From positions 3,936,501 through 4,000,500 of the forward strand of contig JAJHZJ010000694.1 of NCBI GenBank assembly GCA_023548195.1: a stretch of 64,000 nt of DNA. The letters are read 5' to 3'. Origin of the DNA: Bettongia penicillata ogilbyi (Eukaryota > Chordata > Mammalia > Diprotodontia > Potoroidae). The stretch's first letter is position 1. Every line of letters begins with the position of its first letter. Of the stretch, positions 46,046 through 56,660 are shown one piece after another. Both the position numbers and the translations under genes were made by a program. The notes under the pieces were generated by a model, which was given only the letters and a program-made list of their open reading frames with translations, was not told the origin of the DNA and did not search any database.

Positions 46046-46756
46046 ATTATCACAATATACCTGATTTTACTCATATATCCTTAATGGTTTCTAGCCCTAT
46101 AGTATTATTGGGAGAATATTTGTTTTAAAGGGGTGTTCTTGTGTCTGGTAGGAAGTTTGGAACTGTTGAAAACACTAACTCTCAAATGTAATCAGTGCCA
46201 ATATTTTCCTCCCATTTGGTTTCAGGTCTAGCATTTTATCTCCATGCAGAATTTGTCCATAGTGCATGTACTAATGAACTCATTTGGCAGATTACCCTTA
46301 GAGCTTGATGTTCTAGAAATACATGGCTTTCACACACTTTGCTTTTCTAGCGTGACTAGCTAGATCAATTGCTTTTCTATTACTGTAGATTTCTCTGAGG
46401 GGAATATGTAATGTTCTAAGGCTCCATGCAATTTCTGTGATGTCATCTGCAAATAGGAACACTAACAGAACTTGATGATCAATTGGCAATCCTTATTTTA
46501 TTTGAAAATCATGCCTCTTTTATGGCAATAACAAACACCTTTGGGGAACTTATTGTTCCCTTCCCTAAAATCTCTGGGTAAACCTCCATTTTGATTGATT
46601 TAATGCTCAGTTGATGGATGAGCAGAATTATCTTTGCAGTTGTATCCATCATAGTCATGTATGATTTAGAGGCATACATGAGAAACATATCCGAGGAGAG
46701 CTCTCAGAGCTGCATTTTTACTCTATTGAGCCCTTAAAATCAATTGACAATCTTTC
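46046..46756. other. Unassigned sequence
   Basis: No gene or clear repeat recognised. Confidence 0.4.
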
Positions 46757-47370
46757 TGGCAAGATGGAAGAATGAGAAGTTGTATCTTGGCTTAACTCCT
46801 ACAATTGCCACACCAGAATAACAAGAAATATACAGAATGAAGTATTATAAATGCAGAAGAAAATAAAGATACAATTTTCAACAGTCATTACTGCTGACAT
46901 TGAGGATTGTGTTATTGACCAACTTGCCCTACTTGTACCCACTATGCCCTACTTTAAAACCATTTACCTATAACCATCTTACCAAAGTGTCCCATTATGG
47001 GACTGTCTCTCCTCCACTTCCAACTTTGGCAATGGTGCATTTGCCCTGTCCTCTCAATATTTCCTTTCAACAAAATTCATTACACTCCATTCCTGTTCTT
47101 TGAAACTATTTAGGTTAGTGATAGAGAAAGTAGTCAACTATGGACAGGAAAGGGATCCAGCCTTATGCTGTAAGTTATAATGAAATTGTACTACAGAAGG
47201 GAAGGGACCCATGTAAGAAAGTTGAAGGAAATGAAGGATAAGTATATATTCAGATTTTCACTCCTTCCTTGAAATTTCCATTTGAGAAGCATCTAACCAG
47301 ACCATTCCCTCTTTGGAAGAAACCTTTGAAATTACCTAACCTAGGAGTCTGGGCAAGGAAAAACAATTTT
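46757..47370 (+). mobile_element. L1 5' fragment, left part (split by internally deleted L1)
   Basis: Begins 'ctggcaagatggaagaatga', typical of an L1 5' end, and runs rightward to the target-site duplication at 47359-47370. The L1 continues at 50356 with ORF1 sequence. Decayed. The middle (46900-47340) was not recognised in detail. Confidence 0.55.
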
Positions 47371-47839
47371 TTTCTTTAAACAGTGTTTTATTTCCCCCTA
47401 TAATTATTAATCAAGCAAAATTTTAGCATTCAGTTTTACAAGATTTTGAGTTTCAAATTTTCTCCCTCTTTCTCTCTTTACCCCTCTTCTGAATATGGTA
47501 GGCAGTTTGATATAGTTTAAATATGTATTATCATGTAAAACATATTTCCATATTCATCCCAGTTGTGGAAGGAGAAACAGAACAAAGGTAAAACAATGAG
47601 AAAGAATAAAGGAAGTGAAAAAATATGCTTTAATCTGCATCCAGAATTCATCAGAACTTTGTCTGGATATGAAGACATTCCTTCATACTTGCTTTGCACT
47701 TGTCTTGGATCACTGTGTTGCTGAGAAAAGCTGAGTCATTCATAGCTGACCATTACCCAAAGTAATGTACTGTGGGCAGTTTTCCTGGCTCTGCTCATTT
47801 CACTTTGCATCAGTTTGTACAAGTCTATCCAGGTTTTCC

Positions 47840-48030
47840 TTTACTCTGTGTGTGTTTCTCTGCTTCAAGAATGTTTCTTGTAAGCAACATATTATTGGAT
47901 ACTGGTTTTTGATCCACTTCCACTTTATGGGAAAATTCATCCCATTCACATTCATAGTTATGATTAGTACTTGTGTATTTTCCTTCATCCTATTCTTCCT
48001 CCTGTTTGTACTCCTTTCACCCTTTCCCAT
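47840..48030 (-). pseudogene. L1 ORF2 endonuclease start, truncated by deletion
   Basis: Minus frame with VLIITMNVNGMNFPIKWKW and CCLQETFLKQRNTHRVK, the first residues of the L1 ORF2 endonuclease: the NVNG active-site loop and QET with the catalytic glutamate. The natural ATG is probably the one at 47985. After RVK the sequence switches to ENLDRLVQTDAK and a stop, which belongs to the L1 3' end read out of context. The rest of the endonuclease, all of the reverse transcriptase and the cysteine-rich end are missing. Confidence 0.85.
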
Positions 48031-48489
48031 ATCACCAATATTTTGCCTCTGTCTACCACCTCCCCTGATCTGCCCTCTTTTCTGTCAGTCTCCCCTCCTT
48101 TAAAATCTCCTCCCTTTCTATTTCTCTGTCTATTAAGATAAATTTCTGTATTCATCTGATTGTGTATATTATTCCCTCTTTGATAAGAGTAAGGTCCACA
48201 CAATGCCCATTGTCTCCCTCTTTTCCTCCACTGTAATAGGTTTTTTTGTGCTTCTTCATGTGTAATAATTTATCTCATTCTACCTCTCCCTTCCTTCTGC
48301 ACCCATTTTACTCCTTTCTCATCTCTTATTTTTTATGTCATTCCCTCAAATATATATACTCTAACCCTCTGTCTATTTCATCTATCTGTAGAGTTAGTGA
48401 TACAATTTTTGGGAGTTACAAACAAGTATCCTCTTCTTTGTAGGAATATAAACAGTTTTGTTCCATTGAATTCCTTCTGTTTTTCCTTT

Positions 48490-49435
48490 TTACCTGTTTA
48501 TGCATCTCTTGATATTGGAGGTCAATTTTTTTAGCTCCAGTTTTCTCCTTACGAAGGCTTGAAATCCTTCTATTTCCTTGAATGGGCATTTTCCCCTTAA
48601 TGCTGTATACTTAATTTTGCTGGGTAAGTGATTATTGTTTGTTTTGTTTGCCCTCCAGAATGTCATGCTCCATGATGTCTGATCTTTTAATGTTGCAACA
48701 GCTAAGTCCTGTGTAATCCTGATCATGACTTCCTGTTACTTAAATTGTTTCTTTCTGGTCACTTGCAGTATTTTTTCCTTGACCTGATAGTTCTGAAATT
48801 TGGCTATCATGCTCTTTGGGGTTTTTATTTGGGGATCTCTATCCTGAGATGATCCATGGATTTTTTCAATGTCTATTTTTCCCTCTGGTTCTTGCACATG
48901 AGGGCAGTTTTCCTTGATAATTTCTTGAAAGATGCTGTTCAGGCCCTCCTTTCGATTATGGCTTTCAGGTAGTCCAATGATAGGATATTTTCTTTGCCAG
49001 ATATATTTTCAAATCATTTGTTTTTCCCATGAGGTATTTTGCATTTTCTTCCATTTTTTCATTCTTTTGAATTTGTTTGATTGATATTTATGAAGTCTCA
49101 TAGTCATTAGCTTTCACTTGCTCAGTTCTAACTTTTAAGATGTTATTTTCCTCAATTAGCTTTTATACTTTCCTTTCCCATTTGGCCAATTATTCTCTTT
49201 AAGGAGTTGTTTTCTTCCATGGATTTTTATGTCTCCTTTGCTATTTGTCCAGTTCTACTTTTTAAGCAGTTTTTCAAGTGTTGAGTCTTTTTTTTTCCAT
49301 AATTCTCTTTCATCACTAATTTCTTTCCCCCGTATTTCTTCTACATCTCATAAAAGCTCTTTTTTTTTTTTGAGCTCTTCCATGAGTTCTTCCTGGGCTT
49401 GAGATGACTTCCCCATTTTTCTTAGGGTTTTACTC
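48490..49435 (-). pseudogene. L1-type ORF1 of the internally deleted L1, broken
   Basis: ORF1 start region near 49435 (MSKTLRKMGK, then QEELMEELKKK). The C-terminal domain is seen in a frame at 48726-48490 with IRITQDLAVATLKDQ and FKEIEGFQAFVRRKLELKK, the counterparts of IRITQDLAAST and EDFQAFLMKRPELK in the HAL1 copies. The middle is broken by several stops and shifts. It is more diverged from the two HAL1 ORF1s than they are from each other. Confidence 0.78.
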
Positions 49436-50355
49436 ATAGGTATTTTGACATTGTTGTCCTATTGTGAGTTTCTGTCTTGGTCTTTCCTATTGATATAACT
49501 TTTTGATTTTTATTTTTCTGCTCATCCCTCCCTCTTTTTCTTTCTTTCTTTTTTCTTTTCTTTTGAATTTGAGCTCTGCTCCCAGGGTAGAAGGAGCACT
49601 GTCTCAGGCTTCTTGTGCCAGGGGCTGCAGGCCCAGTCCATTTACCTGGTGTGACACTGACATTGCCATGAGACCCATGAGAGACCCTCTTGTCTTGTAC
49701 TGAGCTGAGGGGGTGGAGGAATAACTGGTGTTGCTGGAGACTCTAGGGATTTGGCAGCTTTCCTTGTGTTTGACTGGTGTCCTAATGGTGCTCTCTGGAA
49801 TTTTCTGTGGCCTGGTACAGTTTTTTTTGCATTTCTCTGGGGCTACACTGAAGCATGTGAAGATCCTGCTACTGGAAGACATATGTGTGCTCAGAGCCAC
49901 ATGGAAGCAGGTAGAAATCTAGTTGTCAGAGGATGCCTGCCTGGGCAATGTTGAAGCAATCAGAGGTCAGACCACCACATGATGCTTTCCCAGACTCTGC
50001 TGAAGTACACATGGTACATCGAACTGGAGTTTTCCAGTTCCCCTGGCTCTGCTAAGGCACTTAGGGTTCTGGTGTTGGCTTTTGCCTGCTCCAATACACT
50101 TGGGCTCAGGCTCTCCCACTATTTTGCTGAGGTGGGGCTCACTACTGATTTGCTGGGATGCTACCTGTCCTAGACTGCACTCCCCTTTTACCTAAGTGAG
50201 ATGGACCTTACTTACTGATCTGCCAATTCTCCTGGCTGAAAGACTGCTCTGTCTTATCTTTCCACTGGATTTGCTGTGGGGTGCTATGTTATGGTGATTT
50301 GGCGGTGAATATGGGAGAGCAGCAGTAATTTACTGCTTACTCTGCCATCTTTGAA

Positions 50356-50972
50356 AAAAACAATTTTAGTTAAGGAGGAAGAAGTCTATAAGTTCAGAAA
50401 CTGATAAAATACTGTTGAAAAGATATGTAATGTTGCTGCAAAAAGATGGTTTAGATAAACCTAAATCTTATTTAGACAAATAGAAGGGTGAATGTTAAAG
50501 AAGGAAAATTTAATATATGCTATAATATAACAAACCCACATTTGAGAATGACATAATAACTGGGAACCCCTTTATAAAATCAACGTGTTAAATTTTCTGG
50601 GACATAAAAATATTGAAATAACATAAAAAACCCCAGAATTTTTGAAAGAAAAATAAAATAATTAAAATTAGATATAAGAATGGAAATTAGGCCAGAAATT
50701 AGGATGGTAATCAGAATACTTAAAAGAATTAAATAAGATAAAGAAGAGAATAGGAAAATTAGACTACAGAAAGAGGAGTATATTCAACATAATATGGACT
50801 CCCAAAAGGATAATAGATTATTTAGAACTGAAAAAAATGCAGAAGTTATAGAAAATTTTGCAGAACATCTAGACAATACCATTAGAAGCACAGAGGAGCT
50901 TTATATACAACAAACAACTTGAAAAGAGGACACAGAGAAATGATTTAAGAATTGAAGGTCTCCCAGAAAAAA
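50356..50972 (+). pseudogene. L1 ORF1 fragment, right part of the split L1
   Basis: Plus-strand continuation of the L1 at 46757. At 50918-50968 it encodes LEKRTQRNDLRIEGLPE, the junction between coiled coil and RRM-like domain of L1 ORF1 (compare RSRRDNLKILGLPE in the HAL1 copies). Upstream text is A-rich with charged, coiled-coil-like codons. Stops and shifts are frequent. The L1 breaks off at about 50972 where a SINE begins. Confidence 0.75.
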
Positions 50973-50979
50973 AATTAAA

Positions 50980-51120
50980 ATTTCTGTCTGCCTCAGTTTC
51001 CTTATCTGCAAAATGGGGATATTAACAGTAACTGCTTCTCAGAGTTTTTGTGAGACCAAATAAGATGGCATTTGTAAAAGTACTTTGAGAACCTTAAAGT
51101 GTGCTATAATGTAATAATTA
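50980..51120 (+). repeat. MIR/MON SINE, 3' part
   Basis: 'ctgtctgcctcagtttcctt', 'atctgcaaaatggggatatt' and 'tgtaaaagtactttgagaac'. Confidence 0.75.
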
Positions 51121-51184
51121 AACAAATAAAAAACTTCATGTAAATTATGCCTCAATAAGAGTTTTTCTCATAATCTTCTTCTAC

Positions 51185-51365
51185 TAGTCATAAAAGTATC
51201 ATTCTCATTTTACAGATCAGGACACTGCACATCCTAGAAGTGAAATATTTGGTTATCTCAGTTTTGGTATCTCCATTTTGCAAATGGAGAAAGTGAGAAC
51301 CATAGAGTTTAAGCGACATTCTCAAGATTAAGCAGCATAAAGTTCTGCCCCTAGGACTCACCTAG
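51185..51365 (-). repeat. SINE remnants, minus
   Basis: 'catttttacagatcagg'-like ('ctcattttacagatcaggac') and a second 'attttgcaaatggagaaagt' with 'gttctgcccctaggactca'. Probably two overlapping reversed SINE pieces. Confidence 0.58.
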
Positions 51366-51600
51366 GCGTTTGAATATATCACACGGATTCTTTATTACAC
51401 TGACTAGGATACTAATTTCTCTAAGATCTGTCCCCATCATCTCTTAATTTGCTCTAGGGAGGCATTCCAGAAAACGTACTAAAATTAAAGTCAGAAAACA
51501 AGGATCCTTGAGCTAGTTACTTCTGAGCAATTTACTTTCAAATTTTTCTTCTTATTTGCTTTGTGTATAAAATGTGAGAGACTCTAAAAATCATAAAAGT

Positions 51601-51795
51601 CAAGGTTTCTTAATGTGGACTCTGTAAACTTAAAATAATCCAATAAGTATATTTCAATATATTTGATTTTCTTTTGAACTGGATGGATTTTATTTTATGC
51701 ATTTAAAACCATTATTCTGAAAACAGGTCACTAAACTTTACCAGACAGCCAAAGGGGGTCCATTACACAGGAAAAAGAGAAGATTAAAAACCCTG
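51601..51795 (-). mobile_element. hAT-like MITE, copy A
   Basis: 195-bp element with imperfect terminal inverted repeats ('caaggtttcttaat' left; 'gattaaaaaccctg' right). Diagnostic internal block 'cagacagccaaagggggtcc' and 'ttttatttatgcatttaaa'-type text ('ttttattttatgcatttaaa'). Same family as 57183-57475 but inverted. No transposase. No 8-bp duplication could be seen. Confidence 0.68.
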
Positions 51796-52114
51796 TTCTA
51801 CATAATCTCTGACATTCCTTTTAGCTCCAGGCATTAAGATCCTATGACATTTGGCTCCTTCTTCTTCTCTCCTCAAATTGCTTAATGTTATTGAGTCCAA
51901 TTCAATCCCTTTGGTCTTTCTCTGATCTTCCTTTTACCATTATCCATGATGAAAATGGCAAAAAGCCTATAGTTTTGCCTGATCCTTCTTCAGTTCTTGG
52001 CCAGCAAGAAAGCATTTGCAGCTGTTAGTCATTCACATTTTAATCTGCCACCAAAACTAGTAGTACCAACTACAGTATGCCTGCAATAAGATATCCTGTT
52101 GCTATTCCCCCACT
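51796..52114. other. Unassigned sequence
   Basis: No gene or clear repeat; the right end may hold the diverged 3' end of the adjacent LTR. Confidence 0.4.
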
Positions 52115-52530
52115 TTCTCCAAGAGAAAATACAAGCAGAGAAATAAAGACCAACAGACAAGACTTCCAACTGTCTGACCATAAGCAACACATACATCACA
52201 GATCAACACACAGATCCAACTGTCCGATCATTACATACATACAAAGTTACGAGAGAGAAGCACCAATATCTGATTTTTCAAAGCAGAGGAGCTCCTTAGA
52301 AGCTGCCCAGTCTCATTTGGCCTAACAAACATGTCCAATGAGTAAACCCCAAAGTAAAGTATTTATACACTTTTTCAGAGCTGGAGGGTAGGACCCTTTG
52401 ATGCACTGCCTTAATAGAAATGAATAAAAGGTACTGAGGCATATTAATGAGTGGGAAAGATCTTTGACTCTTCCCCCCACCCACTGTTAACCTTACATTA
52501 ACATTATAACTTGATGGCCTCTTAACCTTC
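52115..52530 (-). mobile_element. Solo LTR, family 2, copy 2 (partial)
   Basis: Homologous to 18676-19230 in the same orientation: 'agagaaaatacaagcagaga', 'ccaactgtctgaccataagc', 'gagaagcaccaatatctga' and the TATA box TATAAATA on the minus strand at 52367-52360. The U5 side with the ATTAAA signal is not recognisable, so the copy is truncated or diverged on its left. A near-duplicate of part of the block ('gatccaactgtccgatcatt', 52211-52230) suggests a short internal duplication. Confidence 0.72.
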
Positions 52531-52859
52531 TTAGAGTTCTAATTCTTCACCCTCCACCCTCCAAAATCAACAACAGTTTCTAAGGTTGAGCTGAGATCAC
52601 ACTCTCTTTGACTGCACTTCAGCTTTTCATCATATCAGGATCTTTTGTGGGCAATAAGTATAGAAGGGGGGAAAATGGAATGATAGCAAGGCAGATTAAA
52701 GAGTAATTATCCCTACATGAATGTAAATATTTAATCAGAGATTATATGATGAGATGAGATGTAATTCATCACCCAGCCAAGGTATTCCATAGTGAACTGT
52801 TAGATAGTTTATGAATGCTTAGAAGAAGCAATGGTTACTAGGAATCAACATGTGGGCTT
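52531..52859. other. Unassigned sequence
   Basis: No gene or clear repeat recognised. Confidence 0.4.
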
Positions 52860-53420
52860 GCTAAGAAGAGAGTGTGACAAATAATTCACATTTCCTTTTT
52901 TAAAGCATGATTAGATTGGTAAGTCAAGGGAAAGTGATAGACAAAATGTGTCTTGCTTTCTGCAAGACATTTGGTTCAGTCATGATAGCTCTGTGGAAAA
53001 ATGTGATACAATCATAAATTGGATTTTTAGCCACTTAAACTATTGGCCAAGAAAATACCGTCTAGGGGGGTCTATGCCAACCCTGAAGGAGATTTCTAGT
53101 ACTGGATCACAGAACTCTGTACCTAGGTCTATTTTGTTCACTATTTCTATTCACAGTTTGAATGAAGAAACCAAAATTGTCAACTTTAAAGAAGAAGGAA
53201 AGTTTGTAGGGTTAAGTAATACATATTATGTGAGAATCAGGGTAGAAAAATATCTAAGACTGAAAAATTTAATCAGGCAACAAAATGCTATGGTTTCCTT
53301 AAAAGAGTCAAGTTGATGCTTAATAAATGCTTGGTTCTCCTTTCCTTTCCCTCCCCTGAAAATTAGTCGGCTAGAGGAGATTACCTCCAAATTCCCTTCC
53401 AGTGCTATGATTATTTGACT
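52860..53420 (+). repeat. L3/CR1 LINE reverse-transcriptase fragment and 3' end
   Basis: Plus-strand text encodes a decayed CR1-clade reverse transcriptase. The frame from 52948 reads WFSHDSSVEKCDTIINW, TLKEISSTGSQNSVPRSILF and TISIHSLNEE, aligning with the family pattern of ...FDSVSH...EKCGI..., the SSGVPQGSVLGPVLF block and the IN-DLDEG region. The first catalytic motif and the PQG block are altered. The YADD region is missing. 53340-53420 holds an L3/MON-like end ('ggagattacctccaaattcc', 'agtgctatgattat'). Confidence 0.65.
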
Positions 53421-53449
53421 TTATGGCCAAAGAAAAGAGGGAATTAATG

Positions 53450-53665
53450 ATGGACACAAAAAGCTGGGGGTAGGGGGGAAGGGATATTTCAAAAGGATAG
53501 ATGAGTAGAAAATAAGAGGGGAGAACCATTAATAATGAATAAGAAAAAAAGGGAAGAACATAAAAGGGAGGAAAGAAGGGAACAAGAAACCAAAAGATAA
53601 AGAAAATGAAAAGACAAGGAAATAAGTAGGGACAAATCAGAAAACATGAAAAGGTTTATTTTTTT
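53450..53665. repeat. Purine-rich tract
   Basis: About 215 bp dominated by GA-rich text such as 'gggaggaaagaagggaacaa'. The opposite strand gives a 123-codon Ser/Leu/Phe frame that merely mirrors the composition. Confidence 0.7.
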
Positions 53666-53788
53666 CTTTTTGTTTTTCCCCCAGTGGAGGAGGAATTTAA
53701 AAGGAGTGGTATGGGAATAAGCACTGGAGTGACTGGTGTAAGAAGAAAGACTGCTGTTGTGCTTTTGTGTGTATCTGTTCGTGGGATC

Positions 53789-53789
<1 letters not shown>

Positions 53790-53835
<46 letters not shown>
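53790..53835. repeat. (TG)23 microsatellite
   Basis: 46-bp uninterrupted TG run. A complementary (AC)n run lies 76 bp to the right. Confidence 0.97.
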
Positions 53836-53837
<2 letters not shown>

Positions 53838-53909
53838 ATGGGATATAGGCAGACAGACACACTGAAGAAGCCACGTTGCTATTATTTAAAATGCTATGTA
53901 TACCTGATT

Positions 53910-53911
<2 letters not shown>

Positions 53912-53955
<44 letters not shown>
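53912..53955. repeat. (AC)22 microsatellite
   Basis: 44-bp uninterrupted AC run, reverse complement of 53790-53835. Confidence 0.97.
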
Positions 53956-53956
<1 letters not shown>

Positions 53957-55140
53957 AAACCTAAACAACTCAATAATACAGTTAATTCTAAAGTCTGCTT
54001 TACAGATTTTTCCTTTTGTTAGACTCCCATTTTTATTATTCTCTTGCAAATTGATGATAATCACTGCAGGAAGATTGCATTTCCACATAACATATTGTTA
54101 TCATATTGTACACTTTCATTATTTATTGCTGTGCCCCCTTATTTATTCCTTTTGTTGAATTAATGTGCTTCTATAAGAAAAGCTGAAAAATACATACCAA
54201 GATAATGGGCTTCTAGTCAAAGGTGAAAAATGAAGGCTTTACTTTCCTGCCCACCTGATATAATTAATGCAAGCATTTCATTAATTGGATCTCATGGTTA
54301 GGTTGGATCAAACACTCATGTTTACATCAAAACAAGATTATATAACAAATGTTAAAAATGGCCACCTCTTCACAATTGCTATATGCTCCTGAAATCCAAT
54401 TCCTCATGCAATCTGCAAGATATGCAATTTACTGATTACAGGGGAGGCTTCAGGCAACTACTTGTTAACTTAAAACATGAGCATTGACTTGGATATTCTC
54501 AAAGTCATTTTCTTCCCCTGGCATAAAGCTTTTACCTGCCAACATTTTATCAACATGTTTTCAATGGAAAATTCATTTTGTACTTGCTCCTAACAACAGC
54601 TCAATAGCTTGCACATCTCCAATTTGATAGGTCAGGATGTGTTGCTGTGTACAGTTGTGATAAAGAAAAACTCCCCCCAAATGCCAGTTGGGATTTTTTC
54701 ATTCTGGTGTACAGAAGTCGGCATTTCTCCATATCGCTGTTTCCTGGGTGTTATATTCCAAATTGTAGTCTCCAGCTTTACAAGCATATTTCACCCCAAT
54801 TAGAGATTCCCAAGTCTATTCTGAGCTTGCCATAAAAGTGTTTAATTGGCTAAATAACAAGAATTAAGAGTGTTGTAGTGGGTGAACAGAATACTGGAAA
54901 AATCTTTTGGCTTTAAGAAGCTTTGAAACTTGATTTTGTTTAAACACAGATCCTATCTGTCTTGTAAATCCCTAACATGCCAGTCTATTTGAAGGTCAGG
55001 TACCGAATAGCATTTGATTTTTACTTTGGAAGCCTTGCATTATTTCATGTGACAGAGCAGTTGGACATTATCAAAGAATTGTCCTCTGGCACTTAAATTT
55101 GGGGCTTAGGGACAGCATTCACAAAGGTTTTCACATATGG
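53956..55140. other. Repeat-free block, possible conserved non-coding DNA
   Basis: No recognisable repeat over about 1.2 kb. Many TAAT/ATTA cores, including 'gatataattaatgcaagcat', 'cattaattgg' and 'gtgtttaattggctaaataa'. Frames of about 64 codons on overlapping frames have no motifs. Confidence 0.4.
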
Positions 55141-55144
55141 AAAT

Positions 55145-55345
55145 TGCTTTGTTAACCCCACTCCATTCAAAAAACATTTTTCAAGGACCTCCTACTTTGA
55201 GACACTATAATAAATAGTGCAAGGAGCTTATATGAAATTAAGTTCAATTTAAAAAACATTAATCTAGTACTTTATGTACTACCTCTTTGATAGGTGTTAG
55301 GGATACAAAGACAAAAAAGAAAGAAAAAGGAAAAAAAATGTTGTT
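55145..55345 (-). repeat. L2 LINE 3' end remnants, minus
   Basis: 'gataggtgttagggatacaa' then 'agacaaaaaagaaagaaaaa' at 55291-55335. A second similar start ('caaggacctcctactttgag') lies at 55182-55202. Confidence 0.62.
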
Positions 55346-55449
55346 CTTAAAGAAGATATATTTATTTGTTGATAATTTGACAATTAAATAGTAATCTTTT
55401 AAAAGATTAAATTCTTCCCATCAGTCTTAGAGCAAGTATGAAATTCTTG

Positions 55450-55640
55450 TTTTCAAACTTGGAGTCATTGAGTTAGAAGGGATTTTGGAGAAGAAATGCC
55501 CCTATTTTACAGATGAGCAAACTGAGGAAAACAGAAGTTAAATATATTTGCCAAAGTCAACTGAGTGGTTACTTGTACAACTAGACTAAAACCTAGGACC
55601 CCTTATCTCTAGTTCAGTGTTTTTAGTTACTTTACCTCTA
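55450..55640 (-). repeat. SINE/L3-type repeat, minus
   Basis: 'cccctattttacagatgagc', 'aaactgaggaaaacagaagt' and 'aaaacctaggacccc' in reversed order. Confidence 0.67.
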
Positions 55641-56220
55641 TCATTTTCACCTCAAAGACTAGTGTACCTTACAATTATCTAAGAAATTAAGTGTAAGATC
55701 ATGAGTGCAACGTACTCATATCATCATGAAGGAATAAAATAGATGTAGGTCATACCCTGATCATCAACCTTGGCTAGATCTCTCCGATAACTACCAGAAG
55801 CTGAAGTTTAAAGAGTATGAAAATATTTAGGGTCTAAGAAAGAAAAGTATTGATCAGAGCAATTTATTAACTTCCTATAGTATCTTATATCCTACAATAT
55901 CTTATTAAATATTTAGCATAATCTGATAAGTATTGAACGTTTTAGGCCCCATAATTTCAGGTTATTAAATTAATTATAGTTAGAAGTGATAACACTTTAT
56001 GGGGTGATGAAAACCAGAGAAGGAAAATCCCATTGATTGATCCATAATGGCTTCCCTAATAGGGGGTTGCTGATTACTCTGTAAGTAACGGAGTGATAGA
56101 AAGTGAGTTAACAAGAAATATCCAGGGTAATTTCTAATTGATTACATTTTTGCTTCTCAATGTGTGGAATAGAAATGCCATCATTTACAGTGCCCACCTA
56201 TATATATGCCCACCTATAAT
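55641..56220. other. Unassigned sequence
   Basis: No gene or repeat recognised. Confidence 0.4.
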
Positions 56221-56224
56221 CCAT

Positions 56225-56430
56225 CAAAGGATCAAAGAATTATAGATTCAGAGCTGGAAGAGACCTTTCAGGGTATAGAGCCTAACCCCCTCACTTTTCA
56301 GACAAAGAAAATGAGACTGAGAAGCTGTGACTTGTGCACTCATACAGCTAATCGGTGTCTGCATTAGGATGTGAATTGAGAGCTAGCTGATTCCGAGTTC
56401 AGGCCACGCCACAGTGTACTTGGCTGCTTT
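56225..56430 (-). repeat. MON/L3-type SINE, near complete, minus
   Basis: 'tatagattcagagctggaag', 'agacctttcagggtatagag', 'cctaaccccctcacttttca' and 'ggatgtgaattgagagctag', the full reversed order. Confidence 0.85.
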
Positions 56431-56479
56431 GGAGTCAGAAGACCTGGGATGATCTGCCAATCAACTGGGGGGAGTTAAG

Positions 56480-56660
56480 CTTTCTGACTCAGTTTCATTA
56501 TGGAGATAATCTAATTCAGCTGGTAACTATTATATAGATAAGACAACTGGGGCACTGAGAGTTTAACTGAATTGTCTAAAGAGACTTGAATAGTAAGGTT
56601 TGGAGGACAAGACACTGAAGTTTGTACTCTAAGGTGATCATTCTTTCTATTGTAATACTT
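56480..56660 (-). repeat. MIR-like remnant
   Basis: 'gataagacaactggggcact', then 'agagtttaactgaattgtct', strongly decayed. Confidence 0.42.

Larger units (their letters stand above)
47371..50355 (-). mobile_element. Internally deleted L1 (HAL1-like), nested in an L1
   Basis: A 2.98-kb minus-strand element bounded by the 12-bp duplication 'aaaaacaatttt' (47359-47370 and 50356-50367). Read 5' to 3': a 5' UTR starting 'caaagatggcagagtaagca' near 50354, a decayed ORF1 (about 49435-48490), a purine-rich spacer, the first 60-odd codons of ORF2 (to 47840), and then an abrupt switch at about 47839/47840 to the L1 3' end. The text left of the junction (47790-47839) matches the 3' part of the L1 at 32815-32850. 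So almost all of ORF2 is gone, while both element ends are kept. Confidence 0.87.

Noticed and set aside
53489..54158. Frames of 123 and 133 codons across the TG/CA runs
   Set aside because: Mostly CVCV/HTHT repeats and purine-tract translation; no coding evidence.
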